Assembly: GCA_020073445.1 (NCBI GenBank)
Contig: JAIQFE010000030.1
Location: forward strand, 1-64,000
Length of the DNA: 64,000 nucleotides
Direction of reading: 5' to 3'
Source of the DNA: Terriglobia bacterium
GTDB lineage: Bacteria > Acidobacteriota > Terriglobia > Bryobacterales > Bryobacteraceae
Program-made: the position numbers and the translations under genes
The notes under the pieces: generated by a model
Told to the model about the DNA's origin: nothing
Seen by the model: only the letters and a program-made list of their open reading frames with translations
Database searches by the model: none
Shown: one piece after another, positions 25,605 to 34,617 of the stretch
How the letters are laid out: each line of letters begins with the position of its first letter
How positions within the stretch are numbered: the stretch's first letter is position 1

Positions 25605-26683
25605 CACAGTAGATTCTTGAGCGCAGTCTCCAAACGCTTCAGGTCCTCGTCATCATTGTAGAAGTGCGGCGAGACCCTCAGGCGTCCGTGGCGCGCCGCA
25701 ACGACAACTTTCTGTTCGCGCAGCGTGCGCGCGGTTGCCGATGCGTCGATTTCGGGAAACCGCGCGATCACGACCTGCGACCTAGTCTCGGCTACCTGGG
25801 CGCCTAAGCGGCGGAGCATGTCACGGGCGGAATTCGCCAGGTCCATTACGCGCCGTTCGATCACATCCGGCCCGATCTCGAGCATCCATTTGACCGACGC
25901 TTCCATCGCGTACAGCAAATGAAACGGCAGGCCGCCCCCTTCGTATTTTTCCGCCGCGTCTTTGAATTCGGGGGTGCCGCTGTGAAGGCGATCGACGTTG
26001 CGCCAGTCGTGGTGACTGCGCCAGCCGATGATGTTCGGCGGCAGTTTCTTGCGAAATGCGGGCGAGACGTACATGAATCCGGCGCCTGTTGGCGAAATCA
26101 GCCACTTGTAGCCATGCACCGCGAGCACGTCCACCGGCGTTTTGCGCACATCGAAGGTCAGCGCGCCGACACTCTGCGATCCGTCCAGGAACAGAGGCAC
26201 GCCGCGCTCGCCGAGGAAGCGGCTGATCTCCGCTAGCGGCGGACGAAAGCCGGTCGCGTAGTTCACTTCGCTGAAGGCGACCAGACGTGTGCGGTCGTCG
26301 ACGGATTCATAGAACCGTTCCCACGGAACCTTTCGAGCCGCGTCCTGATACAGATAATTGGGGAACTCGTCGTCCAGCGTGACGATGTTTTCGCCCGGCT
26401 TGGGCGCAATTCCGGAGAGCACAATCGACAGTGCCGCCGCGGCGTTCGGAACAAACGCGATATCGTCCGGCTCGGCGTGAATCAGCCGGGCGATGCCGGC
26501 TCGAATGCGGTCGGCGTCACTGTACCAGTCGAGAAAATTCGTGGACGCAAGCTCGTCACGCTGCTCGGAATGGCGCGTCATGGCTTCCACGGCTCGCCGG
26601 GGCACTTGGCCGTACGTGGCCGTATTGAGATAGGTCCAGCGTTCGAGCGCCGGAAACTCTCGGCGTATGTTTACCCAGTCCAT
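25604..26683 (-). CDS. Class V aminotransferase-fold PLP enzyme
   Basis: The 359-residue protein resembles cysteine desulfurase, selenocysteine lyase and isopenicillin-N epimerase-like enzymes. The PLP lysine is K193 in HGYKWL and the cofactor aspartate is D168 in FLDGSQS. The C-terminus (GRLRVSPHFYNDDEDLKRLE) is typical. The desulfurase active-site cysteine loop is not seen, so it is more likely an epimerase, lyase or transaminase of unknown substrate. Its first 13 bases overlap the end of the ProRS-like gene in another frame, implying translational coupling. Confidence 0.85.
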   Translation of the reverse strand: MDWVNIRREFPALERWTYLNTATYGQVPRRAVEAMTRHSEQRDELASTNFLDWYSDADRIRAGIARLIHAEPDDIAFVPNAAAALSIVLSGIAPKPGENIVTLDDEFPNYLYQDAARKVPWERFYESVDDRTRLVAFSEVNYATGFRPPLAEISRFLGERGVPLFLDGSQSVGALTFDVRKTPVDVLAVHGYKWLISPTGAGFMYVSPAFRKKLPPNIIGWRSHHDWRNVDRLHSGTPEFKDAAEKYEGGGLPFHLLYAMEASVKWMLEIGPDVIERRVMDLANSARDMLRRLGAQVAETRSQVVIARFPEIDASATARTLREQKVVVAARHGRLRVSPHFYNDDEDLKRLETALKNLL

Positions 26684-28056
26684 AGTTCCTTTACTGCGTC
26701 CACGACTTTCCCGATGGGCACGTCGGTCGAACGCTTCGGCCTGCGCTCCACCAGTTCGACGATCCCCTCGGGCAGCTTCTTCCCGACCGTGATCCGGTAA
26801 GGAATGCCGATGAGATCGGCGTCCTTGAACTTCACGCCGGGGCGCTCGTCGCGATCGTCGAACAGCGCATCGATACCCGCGGCCTTGCAGGTCGCGTAGA
26901 TTTCCGCGGCAGCCTGGCGCAGGGCATCGTCTTTGATGTTGACGGGCGTGATGACCAAGGTAAACGGCGCGATCGCGGCAGGCAGCGCCATGCCATCGGC
27001 ATCGTGAAACAGTTCCGCGGCGGCGCTCAGGATCCGCTCGATATCGATCGCGTAGATGCCCATGAAGGGAGCGATCTCTTCGCCGGTTTCATTGGTCACA
27101 TGCAGATCCTTGGATCTCGAATACTTGTTGCCCAGTTTGAAAATATGCCCGAGCGCGGATGTCTCGCCTTCGGCCGCTTGGCGCAAATCCTGGAATTCGA
27201 CCTCGAAGTCTTCGCCGGGTGTGACGTTCCGCAGATGATAGTCATTCTTGTTCGCGCCGGCGATCATGTTGCGCCGCCCGCGCAATGCGTCATCGGCAAA
27301 GATGCGCACATGGCTCGCGACGCCGACCGGCCCCAGCGATCCGGCGTCCGCGCCGAACCACTGCCGGAGTTCTTCCGGGTGAGCATTTCGCACATGCCGG
27401 GCATCGAGCGCGTTCGCCAGTTTCTCTTCGCTGAGCTGGTGGTCGCCGCGCAGGAGCGCCAATACAGGATTACCGTCCGCCACCATCACCAGGCTTTTCA
27501 TATGCGACGTTTCCGGCAAGCCGGTGAAACGGGCTAAATCGCCGATGGTCTTTACGCTCGGTGTGTGAAACTCTTCGGGCGCCAGATCGCCTTCCGGATC
27601 GTGGATATCCGCGTGATGGGCGCCGCGCCGCACAAAAGCCTGAGCTTCCCTTCCGCCGGACAACCGATACTCCAGTCCGCACCGGTCGAGAATCCGGGTG
27701 TAGGCTGAGCGATGCTTTTCATACGCAACCTCCAGGCCCGCGGCGTCCTTATCGAAGGAGCACGAGTCTGTGGCGGTGAACCAGATCTGCGGGAGTTGCT
27801 TGTAACTTCGCAGCTGCCCGCGCGCGATGGAGACCATCGCTTCCTCCGGCCGGCACTTCGTAGCAGGCAGGTGAATTTCCTGCGCGCCGATCGAATCCAT
27901 CACCTCGCGCATGATGGCCGTGATCTTCAACAGCGACCGCTGCGCCAGGAACAAGTGACTGTGGAGTCCGCCGGGGAGCGGGCGAATATATCCGGCACGC
28001 TCCAGGAGCGGGTGTTCGTCACGTAGCGTGGGAATGAAAAGCTGGCTCCAGTGCAT
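26671..28056 (-). CDS. Prolyl-tRNA synthetase paralogue missing core aminoacylation motifs
   Basis: The 461-residue protein aligns over its length with bacterial ProRS: start MHWSQLFIPTLRDE, an INS-type editing domain (HTPSVKTIGDLARF, MKSLVMVADGN, LLRGDHQLSE, GPVG, AGANKNDYHL), then GHIFKLGNKYS and an anticodon-binding domain (DALFDDRDERPGVKFKDADL). Segments of the catalytic core are absent. RSYKQLPQIWF passes straight into DSCSFD, skipping motif 2 (the FRDE-containing loop), and the SGAMGG..SQEF segment is missing. Motif 3 reads AIDIERIL where GIGIERIL is usual. ProRS normally has about 480-570 residues. The frame is intact. It may be an editing or RNA-binding factor rather than a synthetase. 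Confidence 0.8.
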   Translation of the reverse strand: MHWSQLFIPTLRDEHPLLERAGYIRPLPGGLHSHLFLAQRSLLKITAIMREVMDSIGAQEIHLPATKCRPEEAMVSIARGQLRSYKQLPQIWFTATDSCSFDKDAAGLEVAYEKHRSAYTRILDRCGLEYRLSGGREAQAFVRRGAHHADIHDPEGDLAPEEFHTPSVKTIGDLARFTGLPETSHMKSLVMVADGNPVLALLRGDHQLSEEKLANALDARHVRNAHPEELRQWFGADAGSLGPVGVASHVRIFADDALRGRRNMIAGANKNDYHLRNVTPGEDFEVEFQDLRQAAEGETSALGHIFKLGNKYSRSKDLHVTNETGEEIAPFMGIYAIDIERILSAAAELFHDADGMALPAAIAPFTLVITPVNIKDDALRQAAAEIYATCKAAGIDALFDDRDERPGVKFKDADLIGIPYRITVGKKLPEGIVELVERRPKRSTDVPIGKVVDAVKELWTG

Positions 28057-28087
28057 GGTAGGGGCGTGTTTTGTGATTCTACCTAAT

Positions 28088-28846
28088 ATGGAAAAACTCT
28101 TCGAAGGTAAGGTCGCCGTGGTCACCGGCGGCAGTTCGGGTATCGGCCGGGCTGCGGCCATCGCGTTCGCGGCGGAAGGCGCTCGTGTGGCGATCGGCGC
28201 GAGACGTGCGGCTGAAAGCGAGGAAACCATCCGCCAGATCCAGGCCCAGGGCGGCGAAGCGATTTTCGTACCGACCGATGTCACGCGCGCCGATCAAGTC
28301 AAGAACCTGATGGACACGGCCGTGAGCCGCTGGCAGCGTTTGGATTACGCGTTCAACAATGCAGGGATCGGCGGCCCATCGTTCGTCCCGACGCCAGATT
28401 ATCCGGAGCAGGCTTGGGACGACGTGATCGATATCAACCTGAAAGGCGTGTTCCTGGCGATGAAGTACGAAATCCCTCACATGCTGAAGTCTGGCGGCGG
28501 CGCGATCGTGAACATGTCGTCGGTGGCGGGACTGATTGGCGGGCCGGTTGGTATCGCTTACTACGCGAGCAAACACGGCGTCATCGGCGCGACCAAAGCG
28601 GCGGCGATGGAATACGCGCAGAAGGGAATCCGCGTCAATGCCGTGTGTCCCGCGGTGATCCGCACGGCCTTGTCAGAGGGGCTCTTCACGGGCGATCAGG
28701 AAGCCAGAGTGCTGGCGATGCATCCCCTGGGCCGCTTCGGGACTACCGAAGAGGTTGCCGATGCGGTGGTGTTCCTGTGTTCGAACAAGTCGTCGTTCAT
28801 CACGGGACACGCGCTTCCCGTGGATGCGGGGTTGCTTGCTAGATAG
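28088..28846 (+). CDS. Short-chain dehydrogenase (SDR)
   Basis: The 252-residue classical SDR has TGGSSGIG (13-20) for NAD(P) binding, NNAG (90-93), catalytic serine in NMSSVAG, and Y158-x-x-x-K162 in YYASK. The C-terminal SSFITGHALPVDAG is typical of cyclopentanol and glucose dehydrogenase-like members. ATG 28088 is 31 bases from the divergent ProRS-like gene, so the two may share a control region. The substrate is unknown. Confidence 0.88.
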   Translation: MEKLFEGKVAVVTGGSSGIGRAAAIAFAAEGARVAIGARRAAESEETIRQIQAQGGEAIFVPTDVTRADQVKNLMDTAVSRWQRLDYAFNNAGIGGPSFVPTPDYPEQAWDDVIDINLKGVFLAMKYEIPHMLKSGGGAIVNMSSVAGLIGGPVGIAYYASKHGVIGATKAAAMEYAQKGIRVNAVCPAVIRTALSEGLFTGDQEARVLAMHPLGRFGTTEEVADAVVFLCSNKSSFITGHALPVDAGLLAR

Positions 28847-28852
28847 AAGTAG

Positions 28853-29395
28853 TCAGGCCGCCTCGAGCAGGTCGATTTCTTTCTGCAACTGGGCCGCGGT
28901 TCTGTTATTGCTGGCCCACAGCGCAATTTGGAGACCCACCCCGAGGATACCCGCGCTCGCAGCATCGAACCATCGGTCGGGTTCGGCCAGCAGCCAACCG
29001 AGGGTCGCCAGTACCACACCCGACGCTGCGGGAAGACCGCCCCAATAAGGGAACCTTCTAAGGAAGTCGCGCCGCCGAACAAGGTGAGCGCGGTAGTGGG
29101 TAATGCAGTCCGAGGCGCGATCTAAGCTCCAGTCGCTGCGAAGGAGGCGATAGGTAGTGTACGCCAAACTTGCGGCGATAATCGCGCAGCCGATACGGCA
29201 CAAGGCGATGTCACCGAAAATCGTGCCCGCGACGAACCCCAGAGCAAAAGCCCCAAAGGTCGGCACACTGGCGAAGGTCGCCGCGAGCCGCTCGAACCTA
29301 AACCGGCGCGCCTTCCGGCGCAGGCGACCGGCTGTCAGCGGGCTCATTTGCGATGGCTGCGACTGCCACGCGACTTTGACTTCGTTGGGGTGCAT
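28853..29395 (-). CDS. Membrane protein translated from within the sigma-factor gene
   Basis: The 180-residue protein starts MHPNEVKVAWQSQ and has four hydrophobic segments (ATFASVPTFGAFALGFVAG; IALCRIGCAIIAASLAYTTY; PAASGVVLATLGWLLA; AASAGILGVGLQIALWA). It is preceded by a strong ribosome-binding site, AAGGAG 9 bases upstream. It overlaps the 3' end of the ECF sigma gene by 98 bases in another frame. A small membrane protein after an ECF sigma gene often controls it; no known anti-sigma domain is recognisable here. Confidence 0.72.
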   Translation of the reverse strand: MHPNEVKVAWQSQPSQMSPLTAGRLRRKARRFRFERLAATFASVPTFGAFALGFVAGTIFGDIALCRIGCAIIAASLAYTTYRLLRSDWSLDRASDCITHYRAHLVRRRDFLRRFPYWGGLPAASGVVLATLGWLLAEPDRWFDAASAGILGVGLQIALWASNNRTAAQLQKEIDLLEAA

Positions 29396-29900
29396 GGGAT
29401 CGTTCTCCTTCGTTAAAGCGGCGAGCGAGGATGTTCTTGATGCGGTAGATTTTGGTCGCGACGTTGGCGGCGGAGAGGCCGGTGATCTCGGCGATGGAGG
29501 GCGCGTCCTGATCTTCGAGATAGAGTAAAATAACCTGGCGATCGAGAGGGCGGAGCTTGTGGATCAGCGCCATCAGTCGGTCGAGCACCATTTGGCGGTC
29601 CGGGTCGCGTGGACTAGGCAAAGATTGCGCTTCCTCAAGGCTGACCCAGTCATGCCGGATTGCGCATCGCACATGTGACGCCGCGGTATTATGCGCTACC
29701 CGGTAGACCCAGGTTCTCAACGCGCATCGGTTATCGAAGCCATGCAAGCTGCGCCAGAGGGCCGCATGGATTTCCTGGAGCAGGTCCTGGCGTAAAGTTG
29801 TGTCGGCCTCATAAGCGGCGGCGAGGCGTTCCATCGCGGGTCCGAACTCGGCCGCGCAGTGAGAGTACAACTCATCTGCGCTTGAGGGCCTCGATGCCAT
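29298..29900 (-). CDS. ECF-type RNA polymerase sigma factor
   Basis: The 200-residue protein has sigma region 2 (LRQDLLQEIHAALWRSLHGF, LRTWVYRVAHNTAASHVR) and region 4 (LRPLDRQVILLYLEDQDAPS with ITGLSAANVATKIYRIKNIL as the recognition helix). A C-terminal tail of about 33 residues, rich in R, S, P and A, lies in the overlap with the next gene and may be under little constraint. It directs transcription of an unknown regulon. The membrane protein overlapping it is the likely control partner. Confidence 0.88.
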   Translation of the reverse strand: MASRPSSADELYSHCAAEFGPAMERLAAAYEADTTLRQDLLQEIHAALWRSLHGFDNRCALRTWVYRVAHNTAASHVRCAIRHDWVSLEEAQSLPSPRDPDRQMVLDRLMALIHKLRPLDRQVILLYLEDQDAPSIAEITGLSAANVATKIYRIKNILARRFNEGERSHAPQRSQSRVAVAAIANEPADSRSPAPEGAPV

Positions 29901-29949
29901 TCATGTAGATAGTCGGCATCTACCGGAATGTCTGACAGGGAAAAAGACC

Positions 29950-30909
29950 TTAGACGGTAAGGACGTCCAAGCTGACATTTCCGCCGGATAGCAACAGCAC
30001 CACGTGCTTACCCGCCGAAAACTGGCTTTGCAGCCGCTGAGCCGCGGCGTAGGTGCACGATGCGGCGGGTTCGGCCAGCACCTTCAATCGATCCAGTAGA
30101 AAGCGAGCGGCTTCGATCGCATCCTTGTCGGAAACCACGGTGACGCTTTCGAGAAACTGCTGGGCCATCGCGAAGGTGCGCTCCGATGGAGCCAGCGCGC
30201 CCAGGCTTCTTGCGATCGACGTCATGGCTTCCAGCGTGACGATCTTCCCGGCGGCCAGCGACCGAGCCATCGAGTCCGCGCCCTGCGTCTCCACGCCCCA
30301 GATCCGGACTGACGGTTTCAACGCCTTGATGACGGTCCCGACGCCCGCCATCATTCCGCCGCCGCCGATGCTGAGGACGATGTCCGTTACCTGCGGAACG
30401 TCGTCCAGGATCTCCAGGGCTATCGTCCCCTGTCCCGCCATCAGTACGGGATCGTCAAAGGGATGAATGTAGATCCAGCCGTCGCGCTCGAGCTCGGCTG
30501 CCTGCGCGAACGCCTCGGCCGCGGTGGAGGCGAATTTCACCTGAGCCCGGTAGCCGTGCGCGGCTTCCTGAACCGACGCAGGCGAGTTCTCGGGCATCAG
30601 GACCGTGGCCGCCAGATCCAGCGCGCGTCCGGTGTAGGCCACGGCCAAGGCGTTGTTGCCTCCGCTGACAGTCACCAGACCCTTGGCATTTATTTCAGGA
30701 GCCAGGCTCAGCGCCTTGTTAAAGACGCCGCGTACTTTGAACGACCCGGTCTTCTGGAACAGCTCCAGCTTGACGTACACGTTGGTCTTGAGCCGTTCGC
30801 TGAGGGTGACGCTGGGGACCAAGGGCGTCCGGCGCACGCAGGACGAAATGCGCTGGCGGGCGCGCTGGACGTCGCTAAGCGTGAGGGGGAGGGTCGACTC
30901 TTCCGGCAT
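29950..30909 (-). CDS. Threonine/serine dehydratase-like PLP enzyme (fold type II)
   Basis: The 319-residue protein has the PLP lysine in GSFKVRG (K58), the phosphate loop SGGNNALA (82-89) and the glycine-rich SIGGGGMMAG. This is the pattern of catabolic threonine/serine dehydratases and serine racemases. It lacks the C-terminal ACT domain of biosynthetic IlvA and therefore should not be isoleucine-regulated. SGGNN replaces the more usual SSGNH, so substrate and reaction are uncertain. It is divergent from the OsmC gene. Confidence 0.85.
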   Translation of the reverse strand: MPEESTLPLTLSDVQRARQRISSCVRRTPLVPSVTLSERLKTNVYVKLELFQKTGSFKVRGVFNKALSLAPEINAKGLVTVSGGNNALAVAYTGRALDLAATVLMPENSPASVQEAAHGYRAQVKFASTAAEAFAQAAELERDGWIYIHPFDDPVLMAGQGTIALEILDDVPQVTDIVLSIGGGGMMAGVGTVIKALKPSVRIWGVETQGADSMARSLAAGKIVTLEAMTSIARSLGALAPSERTFAMAQQFLESVTVVSDKDAIEAARFLLDRLKVLAEPAASCTYAAAQRLQSQFSAGKHVVLLLSGGNVSLDVLTV

Positions 30910-30958
30910 GAACTCTCAGTGTAATCATCGATAGTTGTGCCGTGTAAGACTAGAGGCC

Positions 30959-31378
30959 ATGAAGAATAACTACGCCACGGTGGAATACGCCGGCGACGAT
31001 TTCTTTGTCGCGGTCACGCCCAGCGGCCACGCGCAGGTGCTGGATATCAAAGGTGAGCGATCGGCCGCCTCGGGACCCTTGGAACTGCTGATGATCGCAC
31101 TGGGCGGATGCACGGGAGCCGACGTGATCTCAGTGCTGCACAAGAAGCGGGAAAAGGTGACCGGTTACAAGATCGAGGTGCGCGGAGAGAGGCGCGAGGA
31201 GCATCCGCGCAGCTTCCGGCGCTTTGAAGTGCGGCACATCGTGCGGGGGAAGGGAATTTCGGAAAAAGCAGTGGCGAAGGCAATCCAGCTATCCACCGAC
31301 AAATACTGCGGTGTGGCCGCTACTGTGCGGCCCACCGCGGAGGTTGTTACCAGCTACGAGATTCAGGAAGACGTGTAA
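30959..31378 (+). CDS. OsmC/Ohr-family thiol peroxidase-like protein
   Basis: The 139-residue protein carries the two conserved OsmC cysteines: GGCTGADV in the central helix and DKYCGVAATV near the C-terminus. The family reduces organic hydroperoxides or, in YhfA-like members, has an unknown role. LELLMIALGGCTG favours the YhfA-like branch. It ends exactly where the convergent exported peroxiredoxin gene ends, making a small oxidative-stress pair on opposite strands. Confidence 0.88.
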   Translation: MKNNYATVEYAGDDFFVAVTPSGHAQVLDIKGERSAASGPLELLMIALGGCTGADVISVLHKKREKVTGYKIEVRGERREEHPRSFRRFEVRHIVRGKGISEKAVAKAIQLSTDKYCGVAATVRPTAEVVTSYEIQEDV

Positions 31379-31915
31379 CTACTTCTTCTGCAGGTCGGCG
31401 AGTGCCGTCAGCACTTCCTTGCTGTGCGGATTCGGATCCACCTTCAGGAAGACCTTGCGGATGGTGCCTTGCGGGTCCACCAGGAAGGTGTTGCGCGCGG
31501 CCACTTCGTTGTCCCCGAACTTCTGCGTGGAACCGTAGGTGTTCACCACTTCATGCTTCTCGTCGGCCAGCAGCTTGAAGCTGAGGTTCTCTTTGGTGCA
31601 GAACTGCTGATGAGAATCGACGGAATCGACGCTCACGCCCACGATCGCGGCGTTCGCTTTGTCGTACTTGGCCTGGTCGGCCTGGAAGTTGTGGGCTTCA
31701 ATGGTGCAGCCCTGGGTGAAATCCTTGGGATAGAAGTACAAAACAACCCATTTGCCCTTGAAATCATGGAGGCTGACGGTCTTGCCTTCCTGGGATTTGA
31801 GCGTAAAGTCGGGAGCCTTGGTTCCGGCGGTGGGGGCTTCGGCGGCGGGAACGGCCACAACCATCACTAGCGCTGCAACCACAGCCACGCCTAGAATCTT
31901 TAGGGATGTCTTCAT
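31379..31915 (-). CDS. Exported peroxiredoxin (Bcp-like)
   Basis: The 178-residue protein has a signal peptide (LGVAVVAALVMVVAVPAAEA) and an AhpC/TSA fold. The peroxidatic cysteine is C70 in DFTQGCTIE (Bcp proteins usually have PGCT) and a candidate resolving cysteine is C106 in QQFCTKEN. It would detoxify peroxides in the periplasm. ATG 31915 is preceded by AGAGGAGAA. A longer in-frame upstream extension is not supported. It is divergent from the molybdenum hydroxylase genes. Confidence 0.88.
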   Translation of the reverse strand: MKTSLKILGVAVVAALVMVVAVPAAEAPTAGTKAPDFTLKSQEGKTVSLHDFKGKWVVLYFYPKDFTQGCTIEAHNFQADQAKYDKANAAIVGVSVDSVDSHQQFCTKENLSFKLLADEKHEVVNTYGSTQKFGDNEVAARNTFLVDPQGTIRKVFLKVDPNPHSKEVLTALADLQKK

Positions 31916-32030
31916 AGTAGAGTTCTCCTCTCGGTCCAGTTTACACGGAATACAGGAATGGCCGGGGCGGACCCTTTCCCCATCCATCCCCGCTCTGTAT
32001 ACTGAATGACGTATCCCCAAAGGAGGCCCC

Positions 32031-32513
32031 GTGGCTGCAGTCAAATTTACCCTGAACGGAAAATCGCAAACGGTGGACGTACCGCCCCAGATGCCCTTGC
32101 TATGGGCATTGCGCGATACGCTCGGCATGACCGGCACGAAATTCGGTTGCGGAATGGCCCTGTGCGGCGCCTGCACCGTGCATATTAACGGCCAGCCGAC
32201 CCGATCCTGCACGACGCAGGTTTCGACGGTCGCAGGCAAGAGCGTGACCACGATCGAAGGGCTCTCCTCCGATAACAGCCATCCGGTGCAGAAGGCCTGG
32301 ATCGAGGCTGACGTGCCGCAGTGCGGCTACTGCCAGTCGGGCCAGATCATGACGGCGGCAGCCCTGGTGGCCAAGACCACCAATCCTTCGGATTCCGATA
32401 TCGACGAAGCCATGCGCGGCAACCTGTGCCGCTGCGGGACCTACCAGGCGATTCGCCAGGCGGTACATCTCGCCGCACGCTATCAGGCGCAGGCTAAGGG
32501 AGGTGCCCGATGA
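32031..32513 (+). CDS. iorA: [2Fe-2S] subunit of a molybdenum hydroxylase (IorA/CoxS type)
   Basis: The 160-residue protein has the plant-type cluster C40-C45-C48-C60 ([14 protein letters not shown]) and the second cluster QCGYCQSGQ with NLCRCGTY, as in all small subunits of the xanthine oxidase family. GTG 32031 follows AAGGAGG at ideal spacing. The stop overlaps the start of the large subunit gene by four bases. It passes electrons from the molybdenum site onward. No FAD subunit is present, so as in isoquinoline 1-oxidoreductase a cytochrome or other carrier should be the acceptor. Confidence 0.92.
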   Translation: MAAVKFTLNGKSQTVDVPPQMPLLWALRDTLGMTGTKFGCGMALCGACTVHINGQPTRSCTTQVSTVAGKSVTTIEGLSSDNSHPVQKAWIEADVPQCGYCQSGQIMTAAALVAKTTNPSDSDIDEAMRGNLCRCGTYQAIRQAVHLAARYQAQAKGGAR

Positions 32514-34609
32514 ATCCCGTGAATCGCAGAAGTTTCTTGAAGACTGGAGCCGCGGTAGGCGGCGGTTTGCTCGTCGGCTTCGAATTGCCGGTGAAGGGGC
32601 AGGCGCAGACCCCTGCATCTTCTAATGGAGCTCCGCTCAAGCTGAACGCTTTTGTGAAAGTGGGTACCGACGACACCGTCACACTCGAGATCCACAAGTC
32701 GGAGATGGGGCAAGGCACCGTGACCTCGCTCTCTCAGTTGCTGGCCGAAGAGCTGGAGTGCGATTGGAAGAAGATCCGCACCGAGTTCCCCGGGGTCGAG
32801 CCGGTGTATGGCGCGCCGATGATGGGCGCTTACGGCAGCTTGAGCATTCGTACGTCGTGGCAGCCTCTCCGCCAAGCCGGAGCCGCCGCTCGCGAAATGC
32901 TGGTCCAAGCTGCTGCCCAGCAATGGAAGGTCGATAAATCGCAGTGCCGGGCCGAGAACAACACGGTCGTCAATACCGCGACCGGCGCCAAGTTGACGTA
33001 CGGATCTCTGGCGGAAGCTGCGGCGAAATTGCCCGCGCCCACCGGCCTCACGCTGAAGACCGCGGCGCAATACAAGGTGATCGGGACGTCGCCCAAGCGC
33101 CTGGATACTCCCGCGAAGGTAAACGGCTCCATCGGATTCGGACTCGACGTGAAACGTCCGGGGATGCTGTACGCTTCGCTCGAACGCTGCCCGGTGTTCG
33201 AGGGCAAGGTCGCCAGCTTCGACGGCTCGAAGGCGATGGCCGTACCGGGCGTTAAGAAGGTCGTGCAGATTTCGAACGGCGTGGCCGTTATAGCCGACAA
33301 TACCTGGAGCGCGATGGAAGGCCGCAAGGCTCTCGTCATCAAGTGGGACGAAGGCAAGTGGGCCAACGTGTCGACTCCTGGCCTGCGTCAGGAATGGGCG
33401 GGTCTGGCTGCGAAGCCTGGCATGTCCATGCGCAAAGCAGGCGATGCCGCGGCAGCCTTCGCCGGCGCAGCCAAGAAGGTCGAAGCGGTGTACGAAGCGC
33501 CGTATCTTTCGCATGCTCCCATGGAGCCGCTGAACGCAACTGTTCAGGTTCGTCCGGACGGCTGCGATATCTGGGTGGCCTCGCAGATTCAGTCTTTGGC
33601 GCAGCAGACCGCTGCCATGGTCACAGGTCTCCCTGCCAACAAGTGCCTGGTCCACACCCAGTATCTGGGTGGAGGATTCGGACGGCGTGGTGGCGCGGAT
33701 TACGTGACGGAAGCCGTGGAGATCGCCAAGGCAATGTCGCCGACGCCGGTGAAACTCACCTGGTCGCGCGAAGACGATCTGCAGCATGACACGTATCGTC
33801 CCGCTTCCTACGTGAAATTCTCGGGTGGATTGGACGCCCAGGGATCGCCGGTATCATTTAGCGCCCGCGTTGTCTGCCCGCCGTTCGGCGGCAACGGCAC
33901 CGCGGTCGAAGGCATTCAGGACATGAAGTACGCCATCCCCAACGTGGCGGTCGAATTCACCGCGCCCGATACGGGGACGCCGGTCAGTTACTGGCGTTCG
34001 GTGGGCTATTCGCAGAACACTTACTTCATGGAGGCGTTCCTCGATGAGATGGCCGCCGCGGCCGGAGCGGATCCCGTCGAGTTCCGCCGCAAGCTGCTGG
34101 CGGGCACTCCGCGGCTGCTGAACGTTCTGAACATCGCGGCGGAGAAGTCCGATTGGGGCAAGCCTTTGCCGGCGGGCCGCTTCCGCGGCGTCGGCGTCGT
34201 CAACAACATCGGCAGCTTCAACGCGCAGGTCGCCGAAGTTTCCGTCACGCAAGGCAAGGTGAAGGTGCATCGCGTAGTCTGCGCCGTGGATTGCGGGCAG
34301 GTGATCAATCCGGCCATCATTGAGGCGCAGATCCAGAGCGGCATTGTTTACGGCATGAGCACCGTGACCAAGCTCGGCATCACCCTCGATAAGGGCCGCG
34401 TGGTGCAGAAGAATTTCAACAACTACGACCCCATCCGCATCGATGAGATGCCGGTTGTGGAAGTCTACATCGTGCCGAGCCGCGAGAATCCTGGCGGGAT
34501 CGGCGAGGCCAGTACGCCTTCGATCGTCCCGGCGGTGGTGAACGCAGTGTACGCCGCGACCAAGAAGCGCGTGAGGATGCTGCCGATCAAAGCCGCGGAC
34601 TTGGTCTAG
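32510..34609 (+). CDS. iorB: Molybdopterin subunit of a molybdenum hydroxylase (IorB type), Tat-exported
   Basis: The 699-residue protein begins with a Tat signal ([15 protein letters not shown]). It has the two-part MoCo-binding domain of IorB-like aldehyde and N-heterocycle hydroxylases ([23 protein letters not shown] near the C-terminus with the catalytic glutamate). The folded heterodimer would be co-exported through Tat. The substrate cannot be read from sequence; isoquinoline, aldehydes and nicotinate are family examples. No XdhC-type maturation gene lies in the window. Confidence 0.92.
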   Translation: MNPVNRRSFLKTGAAVGGGLLVGFELPVKGQAQTPASSNGAPLKLNAFVKVGTDDTVTLEIHKSEMGQGTVTSLSQLLAEELECDWKKIRTEFPGVEPVYGAPMMGAYGSLSIRTSWQPLRQAGAAAREMLVQAAAQQWKVDKSQCRAENNTVVNTATGAKLTYGSLAEAAAKLPAPTGLTLKTAAQYKVIGTSPKRLDTPAKVNGSIGFGLDVKRPGMLYASLERCPVFEGKVASFDGSKAMAVPGVKKVVQISNGVAVIADNTWSAMEGRKALVIKWDEGKWANVSTPGLRQEWAGLAAKPGMSMRKAGDAAAAFAGAAKKVEAVYEAPYLSHAPMEPLNATVQVRPDGCDIWVASQIQSLAQQTAAMVTGLPANKCLVHTQYLGGGFGRRGGADYVTEAVEIAKAMSPTPVKLTWSREDDLQHDTYRPASYVKFSGGLDAQGSPVSFSARVVCPPFGGNGTAVEGIQDMKYAIPNVAVEFTAPDTGTPVSYWRSVGYSQNTYFMEAFLDEMAAAAGADPVEFRRKLLAGTPRLLNVLNIAAEKSDWGKPLPAGRFRGVGVVNNIGSFNAQVAEVSVTQGKVKVHRVVCAVDCGQVINPAIIEAQIQSGIVYGMSTVTKLGITLDKGRVVQKNFNNYDPIRIDEMPVVEVYIVPSRENPGGIGEASTPSIVPAVVNAVYAATKKRVRMLPIKAADLV

Positions 34610-34617
34610 CCAGGCCG

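Noticed and set aside
31916-32251. A long N-terminal extension of the peroxiredoxin frame
   Set aside because: The extension would overlap the iorA start and ribosome-binding site and has no conserved features. ATG 31915 gives a proper signal peptide and ribosome-binding site.
32483-33787. A 434-codon minus-strand frame antisense to iorB
   Set aside because: The plus-strand protein is unmistakable (Tat signal, molybdopterin domain). The antisense product is R/H/G-rich with no domain.
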